A stretch of DNA of 64,000 nt from Planctomycetota bacterium (lineage in GTDB: Bacteria; Planctomycetota; SZUA-567; H5-PLA8). Positions 43,630-51,547 of the stretch are shown in pieces. The position numbers were made by a program, and so were the translations under genes. The notes beneath the pieces are model-generated. The model did not search any database, was not told where the DNA came from, and saw only the letters and a program-made list of their open reading frames with translations. The first letter of the stretch is position 1, and each line of letters opens with the position of its first letter. Location: assembly GCA_016200135.1 (NCBI GenBank), contig JACQFI010000035.1, positions 1 to 64,000 of the forward strand. Direction: 5' to 3'.

Positions 43630-43797
43630 TTATTCGTGAAAATCGGGCCGCGAGCGCTCGCGTTTGTGTTTGCTGTCGCTGCGCTCGTGGGCTTGCTGCA
43701 TGCGGCTGCGGCCGCAACGCGGGCAGGTCCACTTTCGTTTCTTGTGGTAGCTGCGGCTCTGCTCTTCCATCTTCACTTTGCATTTTTTGCAGTACAT
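43630..43797 (-). CDS. Small zinc-ribbon protein, 55 residues
   Basis: The protein begins MYCKKCKVKMEEQSRSY and has a second CPRC pair, giving C-x2-C...C-x2-C spacing typical of a zinc ribbon, followed by a highly basic tail ending RPDFHE. GGGAG lies six bases before the start. It may bind nucleic acid or another protein. It ends 10 nt from the end of the convergent kinase gene and is divergent from the ThuA-like gene. The Cys spacing argues that it is a real gene and not a shadow of an opposite frame. Confidence 0.6.
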   Translation of the reverse strand: MYCKKCKVKMEEQSRSYHKKRKWTCPRCGRSRMQQAHERSDSKHKRERSRPDFHE

Positions 43798-43929
43798 CGT
43801 GCGCTCCCGTCCGCGCCAAGTTCTGTAAATGCAACATGCGGATCGTAAGCGCGTCCATGTCAATTCGACAGCGCAGCCGGTATCTCTATTCGTGCCGTAA
43901 CCATAACCTCTAAGAGGAGCGTAGCGTTC

Positions 43930-44676
43930 ATGGCCGCTAAGAAACACGTGGTGTTCGTCGTCGGTGAGGGCGAGTACGAATCCGAGCGCACGGTGCCGGG
44001 GCTGGCGTCGGAGCTGCAGGAGAAGCACGGCATGCGCTGCACGGTCCTGCTTGACAAACACATCAAAGGCGACGCCTGGAAGCCGACGGTCGGCCAGCGC
44101 AGCAGCGATATTCCGGGCCTCGAACAGCTCGCGCAGGCGGATCTCGCGGTTTTCTACCTGCGCTTCCGCACGCTGCCGCAGGAACAGCTCGCGCATCTGC
44201 AGAAGTATCTCGACTCCGGCAAGCCCGTCGCGGGCTTCCGGACCAGCACGCACTCCTTTAATTATGCGGCGGGCGACGCGCTCGAGAAGTGGAACCGCTT
44301 CGGCGCGGAAACGCTGGGTGCGCCTTGGATCAAGCACTACGGCCACGAATCGAGCACGGATGTCGCGCAGATCCCGGAGGCCGCGCAGCATCCCATCGTT
44401 CAAGGCGTGCCCGCGAGCTTTCATGTGCGCTCGTGGCTTTACCACGTCCGCCCCGAGTACCCGCCCAAGGACGCGACGCCACTATTGATGGGAACCTCGA
44501 CCGGCCCCGGCGCGGAAGATCCCTCGAAGCGCGAGAAAAACCCCGTCGCCTGGATTCGCAAGACGAAGGCCGGAGGGCGCGTCTTCTTCACGACGCTCGG
44601 CCATCCCAACGACTTCGAACAGGCCCCCGTGCGCACGCTGGCGCTTAACGGCTTGAAGTGGGCGCTGGGCGACTGA
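43930..44676 (+). CDS. ThuA-like domain protein
   Basis: The 248-residue protein has the class I glutamine-amidotransferase-like fold of ThuA. It begins KHVVFVVGEGEYESERTVP and has SDIPGLEQLAQADLAVFYLRF, GKPVAGFRTSTHSF and KAGGRVFFTTLGHPNDFE. ThuA proteins act in disaccharide or sugar-acid catabolism, and planctomycetes carry many of them, often beside Gfo/Idh/MocA enzymes. The catalytic step is not established for this family. GAGGAGC precedes the start. Confidence 0.88.
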   Translation: MAAKKHVVFVVGEGEYESERTVPGLASELQEKHGMRCTVLLDKHIKGDAWKPTVGQRSSDIPGLEQLAQADLAVFYLRFRTLPQEQLAHLQKYLDSGKPVAGFRTSTHSFNYAAGDALEKWNRFGAETLGAPWIKHYGHESSTDVAQIPEAAQHPIVQGVPASFHVRSWLYHVRPEYPPKDATPLLMGTSTGPGAEDPSKREKNPVAWIRKTKAGGRVFFTTLGHPNDFEQAPVRTLALNGLKWALGD

Positions 44677-45237
44677 CTACTCCCACGGCTCAATTTGATT
44701 GAAATTACCCGCGTTGAATTTGACGATGAATTCCAGGTATCCGCGATGTCCCGAAAGTTTGGAGTGTCGCTGCACGGATTTCGATATCTTTCTCAATACG
44801 GCCACGACCTCGCGCTTGGTAAACTCGTCCAGGCTGAGGCTGATCCGGATGCGCATTTGGATGCTCTGGCAGAGTTCGTCGAGAATCGGATGCGCGCCGG
44901 GATCGATGGCGAGGCGGTCCAACGCCATCTGAACCGTGCCGTCCGTCAACCCGGGGTTCGAGTCGTAGTAGGTTAGAATAGTCTGCTCGATGGCCATGAC
45001 CATTGGGAGATATACATTGGATCCGGCATCCACGAAACGCGGTTCGGGTTTCGTGGCATAAAGTTCGTTGATGGGCCGGAGCGTATGCCGCAGCTTCGCT
45101 TCACCCAATACGACTTCGATCTCGCCTTTGTCGGCGTCCAAGATGTCGAGCGCAATAGATGGTTTTTCTGAGGAGAATTCGGCTTCGTTTACCGCCGGGA
45201 GTTGCTTGGCAACGAACTCTATGAGAGCCATGTCCAT
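44677..45237 (-). CDS. Conserved hypothetical protein
   Basis: The 186-residue protein has a beta-rich N-terminal half (IALDILDADKGEIEVVLGEAKLRHTLRP) and a helical C-terminal half with NPGLTDGTVQMALDRL, LDEFTKREVVAVLRKISKSVQRHSKLSGHRGYLEFI. The C-terminal block looks conserved in an uncharacterised bacterial family, but I cannot name it. An AAAGGAG ribosome site precedes the start. Its end abuts the ThuA-like gene with no gap. No catalytic motif is evident. Confidence 0.6.
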   Translation of the reverse strand: MDMALIEFVAKQLPAVNEAEFSSEKPSIALDILDADKGEIEVVLGEAKLRHTLRPINELYATKPEPRFVDAGSNVYLPMVMAIEQTILTYYDSNPGLTDGTVQMALDRLAIDPGAHPILDELCQSIQMRIRISLSLDEFTKREVVAVLRKISKSVQRHSKLSGHRGYLEFIVKFNAGNFNQIEPWE

Positions 45238-45297
45238 GGGTGCGCTCCTTTGCGGCCCCCACAGCCATGCCGCGGATATTAGCGCGTTTTCGCAGCC

Positions 45298-45347
45298 TTC
45301 AATAATTGAAAATGCGGCGAAATTTGAATTTCCATGGAATTCTGAAG
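45298..45347. promoter_or_regulatory. AT-rich palindromic region upstream of convergently spaced genes
   Basis: TTCAAT-A-ATTGAA (45298-45310) is a perfect palindrome, and GAATTTCCATGGAATTC (45331-45347) is close to one. They lie between the divergent genes at 44677 and 45429. On the minus strand ATTGAA and TAATAT at 16-bp spacing could serve the hypothetical gene. Confidence 0.35.
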
Positions 45348-45428
45348 CGGCGTTAACGCGAGCCTGACGCCGCGCTCACCCTGCGCGTCGATAAGCCTTT
45401 ACGGGGGCACGACGCGGAGGGTGAGGCC

Positions 45429-46316
45429 ATGCTTACGCGCATCTTGATTGCGCTCACGATCGTCGTCTGCATCATGCCGGTGATGTGGGCCTCAAGGCGC
45501 TTCGACGCGCCCGCGCCTGTGGCAGCGAGCGCTCCGACGCCTCGAGCAAATCCATCCGAAAACAGTTTGCGCGTCCTCACCTACAACGTCCTGGCCGACG
45601 ATAAGGATGCCGCGCGCCGCCTGCCCGTGCTGCTCAATATCGTTGGAAAAGCGGACGCAGATATTCTCGCCTTTCAGGAAGTGCAGGACGGGTTCCGCGA
45701 GCGGCTCTTACAGGAATCCTGGGCCGCGAACTACCCCTATTCGAGCGATGCGGTCTCGTCCGATTGCCGCGGCAGCGAGTTGTGGATTCTCTCCAAGCAT
45801 CCGTTGCTCTCCGCGCGGCGTGTGCGCCTGCCCGGCCCGCAAGGGCGCTCGGTGCTAGTCGCGAAGTTGACCCTGTACGGCCGGCCGCTTTCCGTTGCGA
45901 CAATGCACATGGAATCCTATCTCGAGGACGGCGCGGTGCGCGCGAAACAACTCGACCGTATCTTTGAGTTATTGAAGGTCCGCGGCGACGCGCTCCTGGC
46001 CGGCGATTTCAATTTCGGCGACGGCGAGGCGCCGGATACCGCGCATCTTCATCCGGCCTTCGCCGACGCGTGGAAGTCCTCGCATCCGAGCGAGCCCGGC
46101 TACACCTGGAATATCGAAGTCAGTGAGATGGCCCGCGCGGGCTCGTTCAAAGGCGAACGCAGCCGGCGCATCGACCGTATTCTGGTACGTTCGGACGCCT
46201 GGCGGCCGGTGGACGCGCAGATCGTTGGCAACGCGCCCGTCACCCCCGGTGACCGGACGCTCTTTCCTTCGGACCACTTTGGGCTGACGGCCCGGCTCGA
46301 ACTTGCCCGCAAATGA
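45429..46316 (+). CDS. Endonuclease/exonuclease/phosphatase-family protein, membrane-anchored or exported
   Basis: The 295-residue protein has an N-terminal hydrophobic helix (residues about 5-20) that may anchor it or act as a signal peptide. The EEP fold follows with all key motifs: TYNVLADD (Asn), ILAFQEVQ (Glu), MHMESYLED (His), LLAGDFNFGD (Asp/Asn) and a final SDHFGL. Such enzymes cleave phosphodiesters in DNA, RNA or lipid headgroups. Export suggests an extracellular nuclease or phosphodiesterase. A substrate cannot be assigned. Confidence 0.85.
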   Translation: MLTRILIALTIVVCIMPVMWASRRFDAPAPVAASAPTPRANPSENSLRVLTYNVLADDKDAARRLPVLLNIVGKADADILAFQEVQDGFRERLLQESWAANYPYSSDAVSSDCRGSELWILSKHPLLSARRVRLPGPQGRSVLVAKLTLYGRPLSVATMHMESYLEDGAVRAKQLDRIFELLKVRGDALLAGDFNFGDGEAPDTAHLHPAFADAWKSSHPSEPGYTWNIEVSEMARAGSFKGERSRRIDRILVRSDAWRPVDAQIVGNAPVTPGDRTLFPSDHFGLTARLELARK

Positions 46317-46318
46317 AA

Positions 46319-46349
46319 CGCGGCCGAAAACCCGAGGTCTTCGGCCGCG
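46319..46349. terminator. Hairpin between convergent genes
   Basis: A 10-bp stem (46319-46328 with 46340-46349) rich in GC lies between the EEP gene and the aldolase gene. On the minus strand it is followed by a short T-run, so it may end aldolase transcription; the plus side has no T-run. A perfect palindrome AACCGTACGGTT follows at about 46366-46377. Confidence 0.55.
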
Positions 46350-46376
46350 CGGGCAAATGGTTTCAAACCGTACGGT

Positions 46377-47414
46377 TCAGTTGTACAGCTTCGCAATATC
46401 CGCCAGCGGCTTGGCCTTGATCTTGCCGGCCTGTCCGGCCTGGCCGAACTGGATCATGCGCTCCTTCACGATCGCCTTCATGGCATCGCGCGCGGGCTTG
46501 AGGTAATCGCGCGGGTCGAACTTATCGGGCGATTCCCAGAGGACCTTGCGGATCGCGCCGGTGATCGCCATGCGGCAATCCGTATCGACGTTGATCTTGC
46601 GCACGCCGTTCTTGATGCCGAGCTGGATCTCTTCGACCGGCACGCCCCACGTTTCTTTCATCTTGCCGCCGTACTTGTTGATCACGTCCTGCAGCGATTT
46701 CGGCACGGACGAACTGCCGTGCATGACCAGGTGCGTGTTGGGCAGCTTCTTGTGGATCGCGACGATGCGGTCCATCGCCAGGATCGCGCCGTCGGGCTTG
46801 CGCGTGAACTTGTAGGCGCCGTGGCTGGTGCCGATTGCGACGGCCAGCGCGTCGATGCCCGTCTTCTTCACGAAGTCGACGGCCTCGTCGGGGTCGGTGA
46901 GCAACTGGTCGTGCGAGAGCTTGCCCTCGGCGCCGTGGCCGTCTTCCTTGTCGCCCTTGCCGGTCTCAAGATTTCCCAGGCAGCCGAGTTCGCCTTCGAC
47001 CGTCACGCCCAGCTTGTGCGCGGCTTGACAGACTTCCTTCGTCACCTTCACGTTGTAGTCGTAACTCGCGGGCGACTTGCCGTCCTCGGCCAGCGAGCCG
47101 TCCATCATGACGGACGTGAAGCCCATCTCGACGGCGCTCTTGCAGGTCGCGGGCGAGTTGCCGTGGTCCTGGTGGAGCACGACGGGAATGTTCGGATAGA
47201 GCTCCGTCGCGGCGACCATCAGGTGGTACAGGAAGCGGTCGTTGGTGTAGCTGCGCGCGCCGCGGCTGGCCTGGATGATGACCGGCGCATCGGCTTCCTT
47301 CGCGGCCTCCATGATGGCTTGAATCTGTTCCATGTTGTTCACGTTAAAGGCGCCCAGCCCGTAGCCGTTCTCGGCGGCGTGGTCCAGAAGCTGGCGCATG
47401 GCAACCATCGGCAT
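46377..47414 (-). CDS. fba: Class II fructose-bisphosphate aldolase
   Basis: This zinc-dependent aldolase splits fructose 1,6-bisphosphate to glyceraldehyde 3-phosphate and dihydroxyacetone phosphate, in glycolysis, gluconeogenesis or a Calvin-type cycle. The 345-residue protein has [23 protein letters not shown] with the catalytic Asp and a zinc ligand His, [21 protein letters not shown], and the phosphate-binding HGSSSVP and INVDTDCR segments. The YKFTRKPDG segment and length resemble the subgroup often called CbbA/FbaA. It is a single gene here. Confidence 0.95.
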   Translation of the reverse strand: MPMVAMRQLLDHAAENGYGLGAFNVNNMEQIQAIMEAAKEADAPVIIQASRGARSYTNDRFLYHLMVAATELYPNIPVVLHQDHGNSPATCKSAVEMGFTSVMMDGSLAEDGKSPASYDYNVKVTKEVCQAAHKLGVTVEGELGCLGNLETGKGDKEDGHGAEGKLSHDQLLTDPDEAVDFVKKTGIDALAVAIGTSHGAYKFTRKPDGAILAMDRIVAIHKKLPNTHLVMHGSSSVPKSLQDVINKYGGKMKETWGVPVEEIQLGIKNGVRKINVDTDCRMAITGAIRKVLWESPDKFDPRDYLKPARDAMKAIVKERMIQFGQAGQAGKIKAKPLADIAKLYN

Positions 47415-47507
47415 GTCGAATCTCCTCTCGTGTTCGGCCCAAATTGGCCGCGCGAATGTAGCACTTCGGGGAGGGGTTACAAGTGAGGCGGATGCGCGGA
47501 CTGGCGC

Positions 47508-49133
47508 TTACGGCGTGCCGGCGAACTTCTGCCGCAGCCACTTGCGCGGGACGAGGCCGGTGACGCGGATGCCTTCGAGCACGGCCTCGTCACGCACGCC
47601 GCTTACCCACAGCGCGCCCGGCGCGAGCAGGCTCTTGGGCACGGGCAACGGCTTCGATTTGGCGGACGTGGTCGTCACCAGCGCCTGGGTGTCGATGCCC
47701 ACGTCGCTGATCTCCAGGCGCGCGCGCTCGAGCGTCTTCGCCTGCGCGCGGTAGGGGATGCGCACCGCGCCCGGATGGTCGGGCTCGCGGACCTGCAGCA
47801 GCGCTTCCTGCTTGTCGTAATCGGCGGAGACACGGCCCTTCTCGCCGTCCAGCACGCCGCAGGCGATCGCGGCGTCCTTGGGCGAGTCCGGATGAATCGC
47901 GAGCTCGATGGATGCCGGAGCGTTTAGTGGAGCCACGAACGTACAACGGACGTCGGCGGGCAGTTGCAGCACGCCGTTCGGCTTCTGCGCGATCGTCACC
48001 GCCGCGCCCCAGTCCTGCAGGCCACCGGCCTTGCCGAACCCGTAGCCCACCTCCACGACCAGTCCTTCCGCACGCCGCTCCAGCACGCGCGCGCTGCCGG
48101 TAAAGATCTTCGCGAGCTCCGCATCGTTGAGCAGGTTCATGCGCCACAGCGGCACCAGGGCCTCGGGCGCGGACTTCTGCGGCTGGACGCGCGCGTCTTC
48201 CCAGAAGGATGCCGACTCGCCGGCCTTCACTTCATCCTTGCCCTTGCCGCCCCAGTAGGAAATCTTGGCGCTGCCCTGCCGCACGAGGACCTCGCACTGG
48301 CGGCCCTGCGCATTGCGTGCGGCTTGGACGTACACGCTCGAGCCTGCGGGCACCGTGACGATCGCGGCGTCGGTGCGGATCACCCAGGCCTTCTCGGCCT
48401 CGCCCGCCTTACCTTCGGCGCGCTCGGCGCCCACTTCGCCGTTCGGCACCAGCATCTGGAACGCCTGGTCGGAGGACTCCGGCCGCCGGAACTTCAGCTC
48501 CGACGACGGCCCCATGAAGATGCCGCCGCCTTCCACGTCGAAGCGGATCCCGCCGTCCTCGCGCGTCGAGTACTCGTCGTCGGTGCGCACCGGCTTCCCG
48601 GCTGTCACTGCGGACCACTGCTCGCCCTGCTTCTGGAAGAACTGCTCCGCCTTGCCGGAACTCAGGGTCAAGTTCCCGATCTCCTTAGGCGCTTTATCCA
48701 GGCCGTCGGACGGGTAGAGCAGGATCGCCGCCGCGGCCACGAAGCCCACCAGCAGAATCACCACCACCGCGCCCGACCACGGCGACTGCTTGCGCTGGCT
48801 GACCGCCGCGGGGTCTTTGACCTGAATGTGCGCGCGCCGGGCCGCCGCGCGAGCTTCCATGCGCAAGCGTTTCTCGGGCGGCAGCGTCTCGATGATCTTC
48901 TGGGATTCCACGCGAGCCGAGGACATCACTTTGTCGTCGAAGCCCGAGGTCGGACGCACGGGCCGCATTGATTCAACCGCTTCCATCGCCTTGCCGGTGC
49001 CTTTGAGCTGCTTGTAAGTGGCCATGCAGGACGGGCAGAGCGCCAGGTGTTCCTGAACGAACACCGCCTCGCTCTCCGGGAGTTCGTCCAGGAGGAAGTC
49101 GGAGAGCTTCTCGGCACAATCGTGACAGTTCAT
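47508..49133 (-). CDS. Anti-sigma factor with FecR-like domain
   Basis: The 541-residue protein begins with a zinc-finger anti-sigma domain (CHDCAEKLSDFLLDELPE, then HLALCPSC), followed by a basic linker and one membrane helix (about residues 120-140, VVVILLVGFVAAAAILL). A FecR-like beta-helical region follows, with IRTDAAIVTVPAGSSVYVQ and CEVLVRQGSAKI. The ZAS domain should bind the ECF sigma factor encoded upstream, and the region beyond the membrane probably senses an envelope signal. The start at 49133 gives the ZAS motif at the N-terminus. An unknown C-terminal domain of about 220 residues makes it longer than usual. Confidence 0.88.
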   Translation of the reverse strand: MNCHDCAEKLSDFLLDELPESEAVFVQEHLALCPSCMATYKQLKGTGKAMEAVESMRPVRPTSGFDDKVMSSARVESQKIIETLPPEKRLRMEARAAARRAHIQVKDPAAVSQRKQSPWSGAVVVILLVGFVAAAAILLYPSDGLDKAPKEIGNLTLSSGKAEQFFQKQGEQWSAVTAGKPVRTDDEYSTREDGGIRFDVEGGGIFMGPSSELKFRRPESSDQAFQMLVPNGEVGAERAEGKAGEAEKAWVIRTDAAIVTVPAGSSVYVQAARNAQGRQCEVLVRQGSAKISYWGGKGKDEVKAGESASFWEDARVQPQKSAPEALVPLWRMNLLNDAELAKIFTGSARVLERRAEGLVVEVGYGFGKAGGLQDWGAAVTIAQKPNGVLQLPADVRCTFVAPLNAPASIELAIHPDSPKDAAIACGVLDGEKGRVSADYDKQEALLQVREPDHPGAVRIPYRAQAKTLERARLEISDVGIDTQALVTTTSAKSKPLPVPKSLLAPGALWVSGVRDEAVLEGIRVTGLVPRKWLRQKFAGTP

Positions 49134-49237
49134 GGTTTGCACCACGGTCCGGCGCCCTCCGCCTATTCCATACGTACACCGTTGGGGCGGGGCAGGGGGC
49201 TTACGAACCGGTTCTCCTCACCAGGTTTTGTAAAGCT

Positions 49238-50539
49238 TCACAAGTAATCCTTTACCGATTTTCGCAGCCGTTCGAGCGCCGCGTGGATACGGCTGCGCAC
49301 CGTGCCCACCGGCACGCCCACCACGTCCGCGATCTCGCGGTACTTCAGCCCTTGGAAACATTTCAGGATCAGGATATCGCGTTCGAGCTCCGGCAGTTCT
49401 TTCAGCGCCTCGTCGAGCTTGCCCGTGAGCTCCGTGCTGACCATCAGTTCGAGCGGGTCGGTGGTCTCCGAGCGCAAGTTGTCGCCGATGTGGACGCTGT
49501 CGGAGTCGTTCCGGCCGCGCGAGCCGCCGACGGACTCTTCGATCGAGACGGTGGGATGCCGCGAGCGCCAGCGCAGCTCGTTTTTGCAGAGGTTGCGGAC
49601 GATCGTGTAGAACCACGTCGAGAAGCTGCGCGGGTACTGGTAGCTCTTCGCATCCTTGAAGATGCGCAGGAAGGCCTCCTGGCCCAGCGCCTCCGTGCGG
49701 TTCCGGTCGCCGATCATGCGGTAGATAAAGGAGAGGGCCGGGCCTTCGTAGCGTTGGAAGAGCACTTCGAACGCGGCCTCGTCGCCGTCCTGGCAGAGGC
49801 GCATCAGGTCTTCGTCCGAGAGCTTGGCGACGTCGAGTTCCTCGACCGTGGGCAGCTCTTCCAGCGCGCGATGCACGGCCGAGGGCGTGTCGATGCCCGG
49901 CGGCACGGGCAGCGGCTCCGTCAGGATCTTCAGCGTCGCGGAGGACCCGGTGGATTTTCCATCCGGCGCGGCCTTGAGCACGCCCGAGGGCGCCGCCTTG
50001 CCCTCCGGCACCGCCTTCAGCCCCGCCGATGAACGCTTGCCGCGGCCTTTGCCTTCGGAAAGCGTTTTCAGCTTGCCGGATGAATCGGTCTGCGTCTTGA
50101 GCTTGTCCGAGGAATCCGAGGAAGCCTTGAGTTTGTCCGAGGAATCCGGCGAGGCTTTGAGCTTGCCCGACGAATCGGAGAGCGGCTTCAGCTTCAGCGA
50201 AGTCTCGACGAGTTCGGCGTCGCTAATGACCGGAAGATTCGCATCGGTGCCGCCGTGCCCGGGTTCCATCACCGCGCGGCGGAAATCGGTGGAGTCGGCG
50301 CTGCTCTTCACGCCGGGCCGGATGCTGGACGGATCGTCGAGCGGCTCGGGCGCGTCCTCGAGCGGTTCGGGCGTTTCTTCGAGCGGCTGCGGCGCCGTTT
50401 CCGCGCCGGGTGCGGGCGCCGGCTTTCCTTCTTCGGCCTTGGCGGGCGTGGGCGTGCCGGTCCCCGGATCCGGTTTTCCCGGGGCATCGGGCGCTGGCCC
50501 GGCCGGCTGGGCGGGCGGTTCTTTTTCAGTGCTTGCCAT
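49238..50539 (-). CDS. ECF-type sigma factor with long low-complexity N-terminus
   Basis: The C-terminal 190 residues are a standard group 4 sigma factor. Region 2 has DEAAFEVLFQRYEGPALSFI and YPRSFSTWFYTIVRNLCKNEL. Region 4 has LPELERDILILKCFQGLKYREIA with the helix-turn-helix VGVPVGTVRSRIHAALERL. The first 235 residues are a Pro/Ala/Glu-rich stretch and then a 10-residue repeat DSSGKLKxxx, four times at about 122-161, which decays into GxLKAxPxGK units. Such an extension is rare for ECF factors. The start at 50539 has no clear ribosome site; an upstream in-frame ATG would add 31 residues. The anti-sigma gene follows 104 nt downstream. Confidence 0.88.
   Translation of the reverse strand: MASTEKEPPAQPAGPAPDAPGKPDPGTGTPTPAKAEEGKPAPAPGAETAPQPLEETPEPLEDAPEPLDDPSSIRPGVKSSADSTDFRRAVMEPGHGGTDANLPVISDAELVETSLKLKPLSDSSGKLKASPDSSDKLKASSDSSDKLKTQTDSSGKLKTLSEGKGRGKRSSAGLKAVPEGKAAPSGVLKAAPDGKSTGSSATLKILTEPLPVPPGIDTPSAVHRALEELPTVEELDVAKLSDEDLMRLCQDGDEAAFEVLFQRYEGPALSFIYRMIGDRNRTEALGQEAFLRIFKDAKSYQYPRSFSTWFYTIVRNLCKNELRWRSRHPTVSIEESVGGSRGRNDSDSVHIGDNLRSETTDPLELMVSTELTGKLDEALKELPELERDILILKCFQGLKYREIADVVGVPVGTVRSRIHAALERLRKSVKDYL
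50060..50179 (-). repeat. In-frame 30-bp repeats in the sigma gene
   Basis: Four tandem 30-bp units encode the decapeptide repeat DSSGKLKxxx at residues 121-160 of the sigma factor. The nucleotide copies are similar but not identical, and less regular copies continue on the downstream side. Confidence 0.75.
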
Positions 50540-50703
50540 ATATTTGCGCCGCGACCGGCCCCGGCCTAAAGGCGTGAGGGCAGGCAGAAGCGCTCTTGTA
50601 CGTATGTTCGTGGGGCAACCGAATTCCGTCAAGCCACGCCGCGAAGAATGCTGCCGCCTTCCGGCGATTGACAGTCCATCGCCGGGACGCCAGATTCACG
50701 GAT

Positions 50704-51546
50704 ATGTGCGCCGCGCCCGCCGGAGAATCGCCATCCGAACCCGCCGCGGACGGCCCGCACGCCCCCGTGCGCAAGAACCCGCCGCCGCACCCGCTCCTCA
50801 GCACGCTCGGCTACTTCCTGCTGGCGCTGGGATGGGTCTCGTTGTGGCTTGCCGTGACGGACCTTTCCAAGCCGCTCTCCTATTTTCATTCTGAAGTGCA
50901 GGTGGCTCATTCCCCGCCGCCGGTGCACGACCAGGTGATCTCCAACGACAACCGCGAAGGCATGTCCGACCAGGGCATGTCGCTCTGGCTCTTCTGTTCT
51001 GCGGCCCTGGTTCTCGGCGGGCTCCTGCTGGCCCGCAGGAACTTCTCGCTCGGCCGGCTGCTGGGCTCGGCGCTTATTTGCGGAGCCCTCGCATCCCTGC
51101 CCATGTTCAAGGCGCACGCAAAGAAGCCCTACGGCCGCATCGAGATGCTCTTCCCGCGGCAACTCGCCGAAGACGCGCGCGCACGCATCGAGACAAAGCT
51201 GCAGCCGGTGGCCGCGCTCTCGCTCCTGCCGCCGGGGTTCTGGAAACAGATGCGCCTGGCGCCCGGCATGGGCCTCAAGGCGGTCGCGTTCGAGACCTTG
51301 GAACGGCCCAGCCAGCATCCGGGTATGGCCTGCGTGCTCACGTTCGAGTCCGGCCTGACGTGGCGGCAGTGCGAAGCCTTCATGGAGTACTACCTGAACT
51401 ACCTCGAAGACCTGGCGGTGATGGAAGCGCGGGCGCAGGGGCAGCCCGTGGGTTCGCCCGAACCGTTCCAGATCAACGCCGACTGGGAACGCTGGCGTCC
51501 GGAGTGGCAGAAGGCGCGCGACGCGTCCGAAGCGCCGCCGCAATAA
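50704..51546 (+). CDS. Hypothetical protein with two membrane segments
   Basis: The 280-residue protein has a cytoplasmic Pro-rich start and two clear membrane helices (LLSTLGYFLLALGWVSLWLAV and SLWLFCSAALVLGGLLLA). A third hydrophobic stretch (ALICGALASLPMF) may be another helix. A soluble C-terminal domain of about 150 residues includes FPRQLAEDARARIETK and FMEYYLNYLEDLAVMEAR. I do not recognise the family. It is divergent from the sigma-factor gene, so the sigma factor might control it. The start at 50704 fits better than the earlier in-frame codon. Confidence 0.5.
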   Translation: MCAAPAGESPSEPAADGPHAPVRKNPPPHPLLSTLGYFLLALGWVSLWLAVTDLSKPLSYFHSEVQVAHSPPPVHDQVISNDNREGMSDQGMSLWLFCSAALVLGGLLLARRNFSLGRLLGSALICGALASLPMFKAHAKKPYGRIEMLFPRQLAEDARARIETKLQPVAALSLLPPGFWKQMRLAPGMGLKAVAFETLERPSQHPGMACVLTFESGLTWRQCEAFMEYYLNYLEDLAVMEARAQGQPVGSPEPFQINADWERWRPEWQKARDASEAPPQ

Positions 51547-51547
51547 T

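Noticed and set aside
43636..43848. Plus-strand hydrophobic frame opposite the zinc-ribbon gene
   Set aside because: The hydrophobic character comes from reading the antisense of Arg/Lys codons; the minus strand has the C-x2-C pairs and the ribosome site.
44695..44976. Plus-strand frame antisense to the hypothetical gene at 44677-45237
   Set aside because: No ribosome site; the minus-strand gene has a strong one and conserved-looking sequence.
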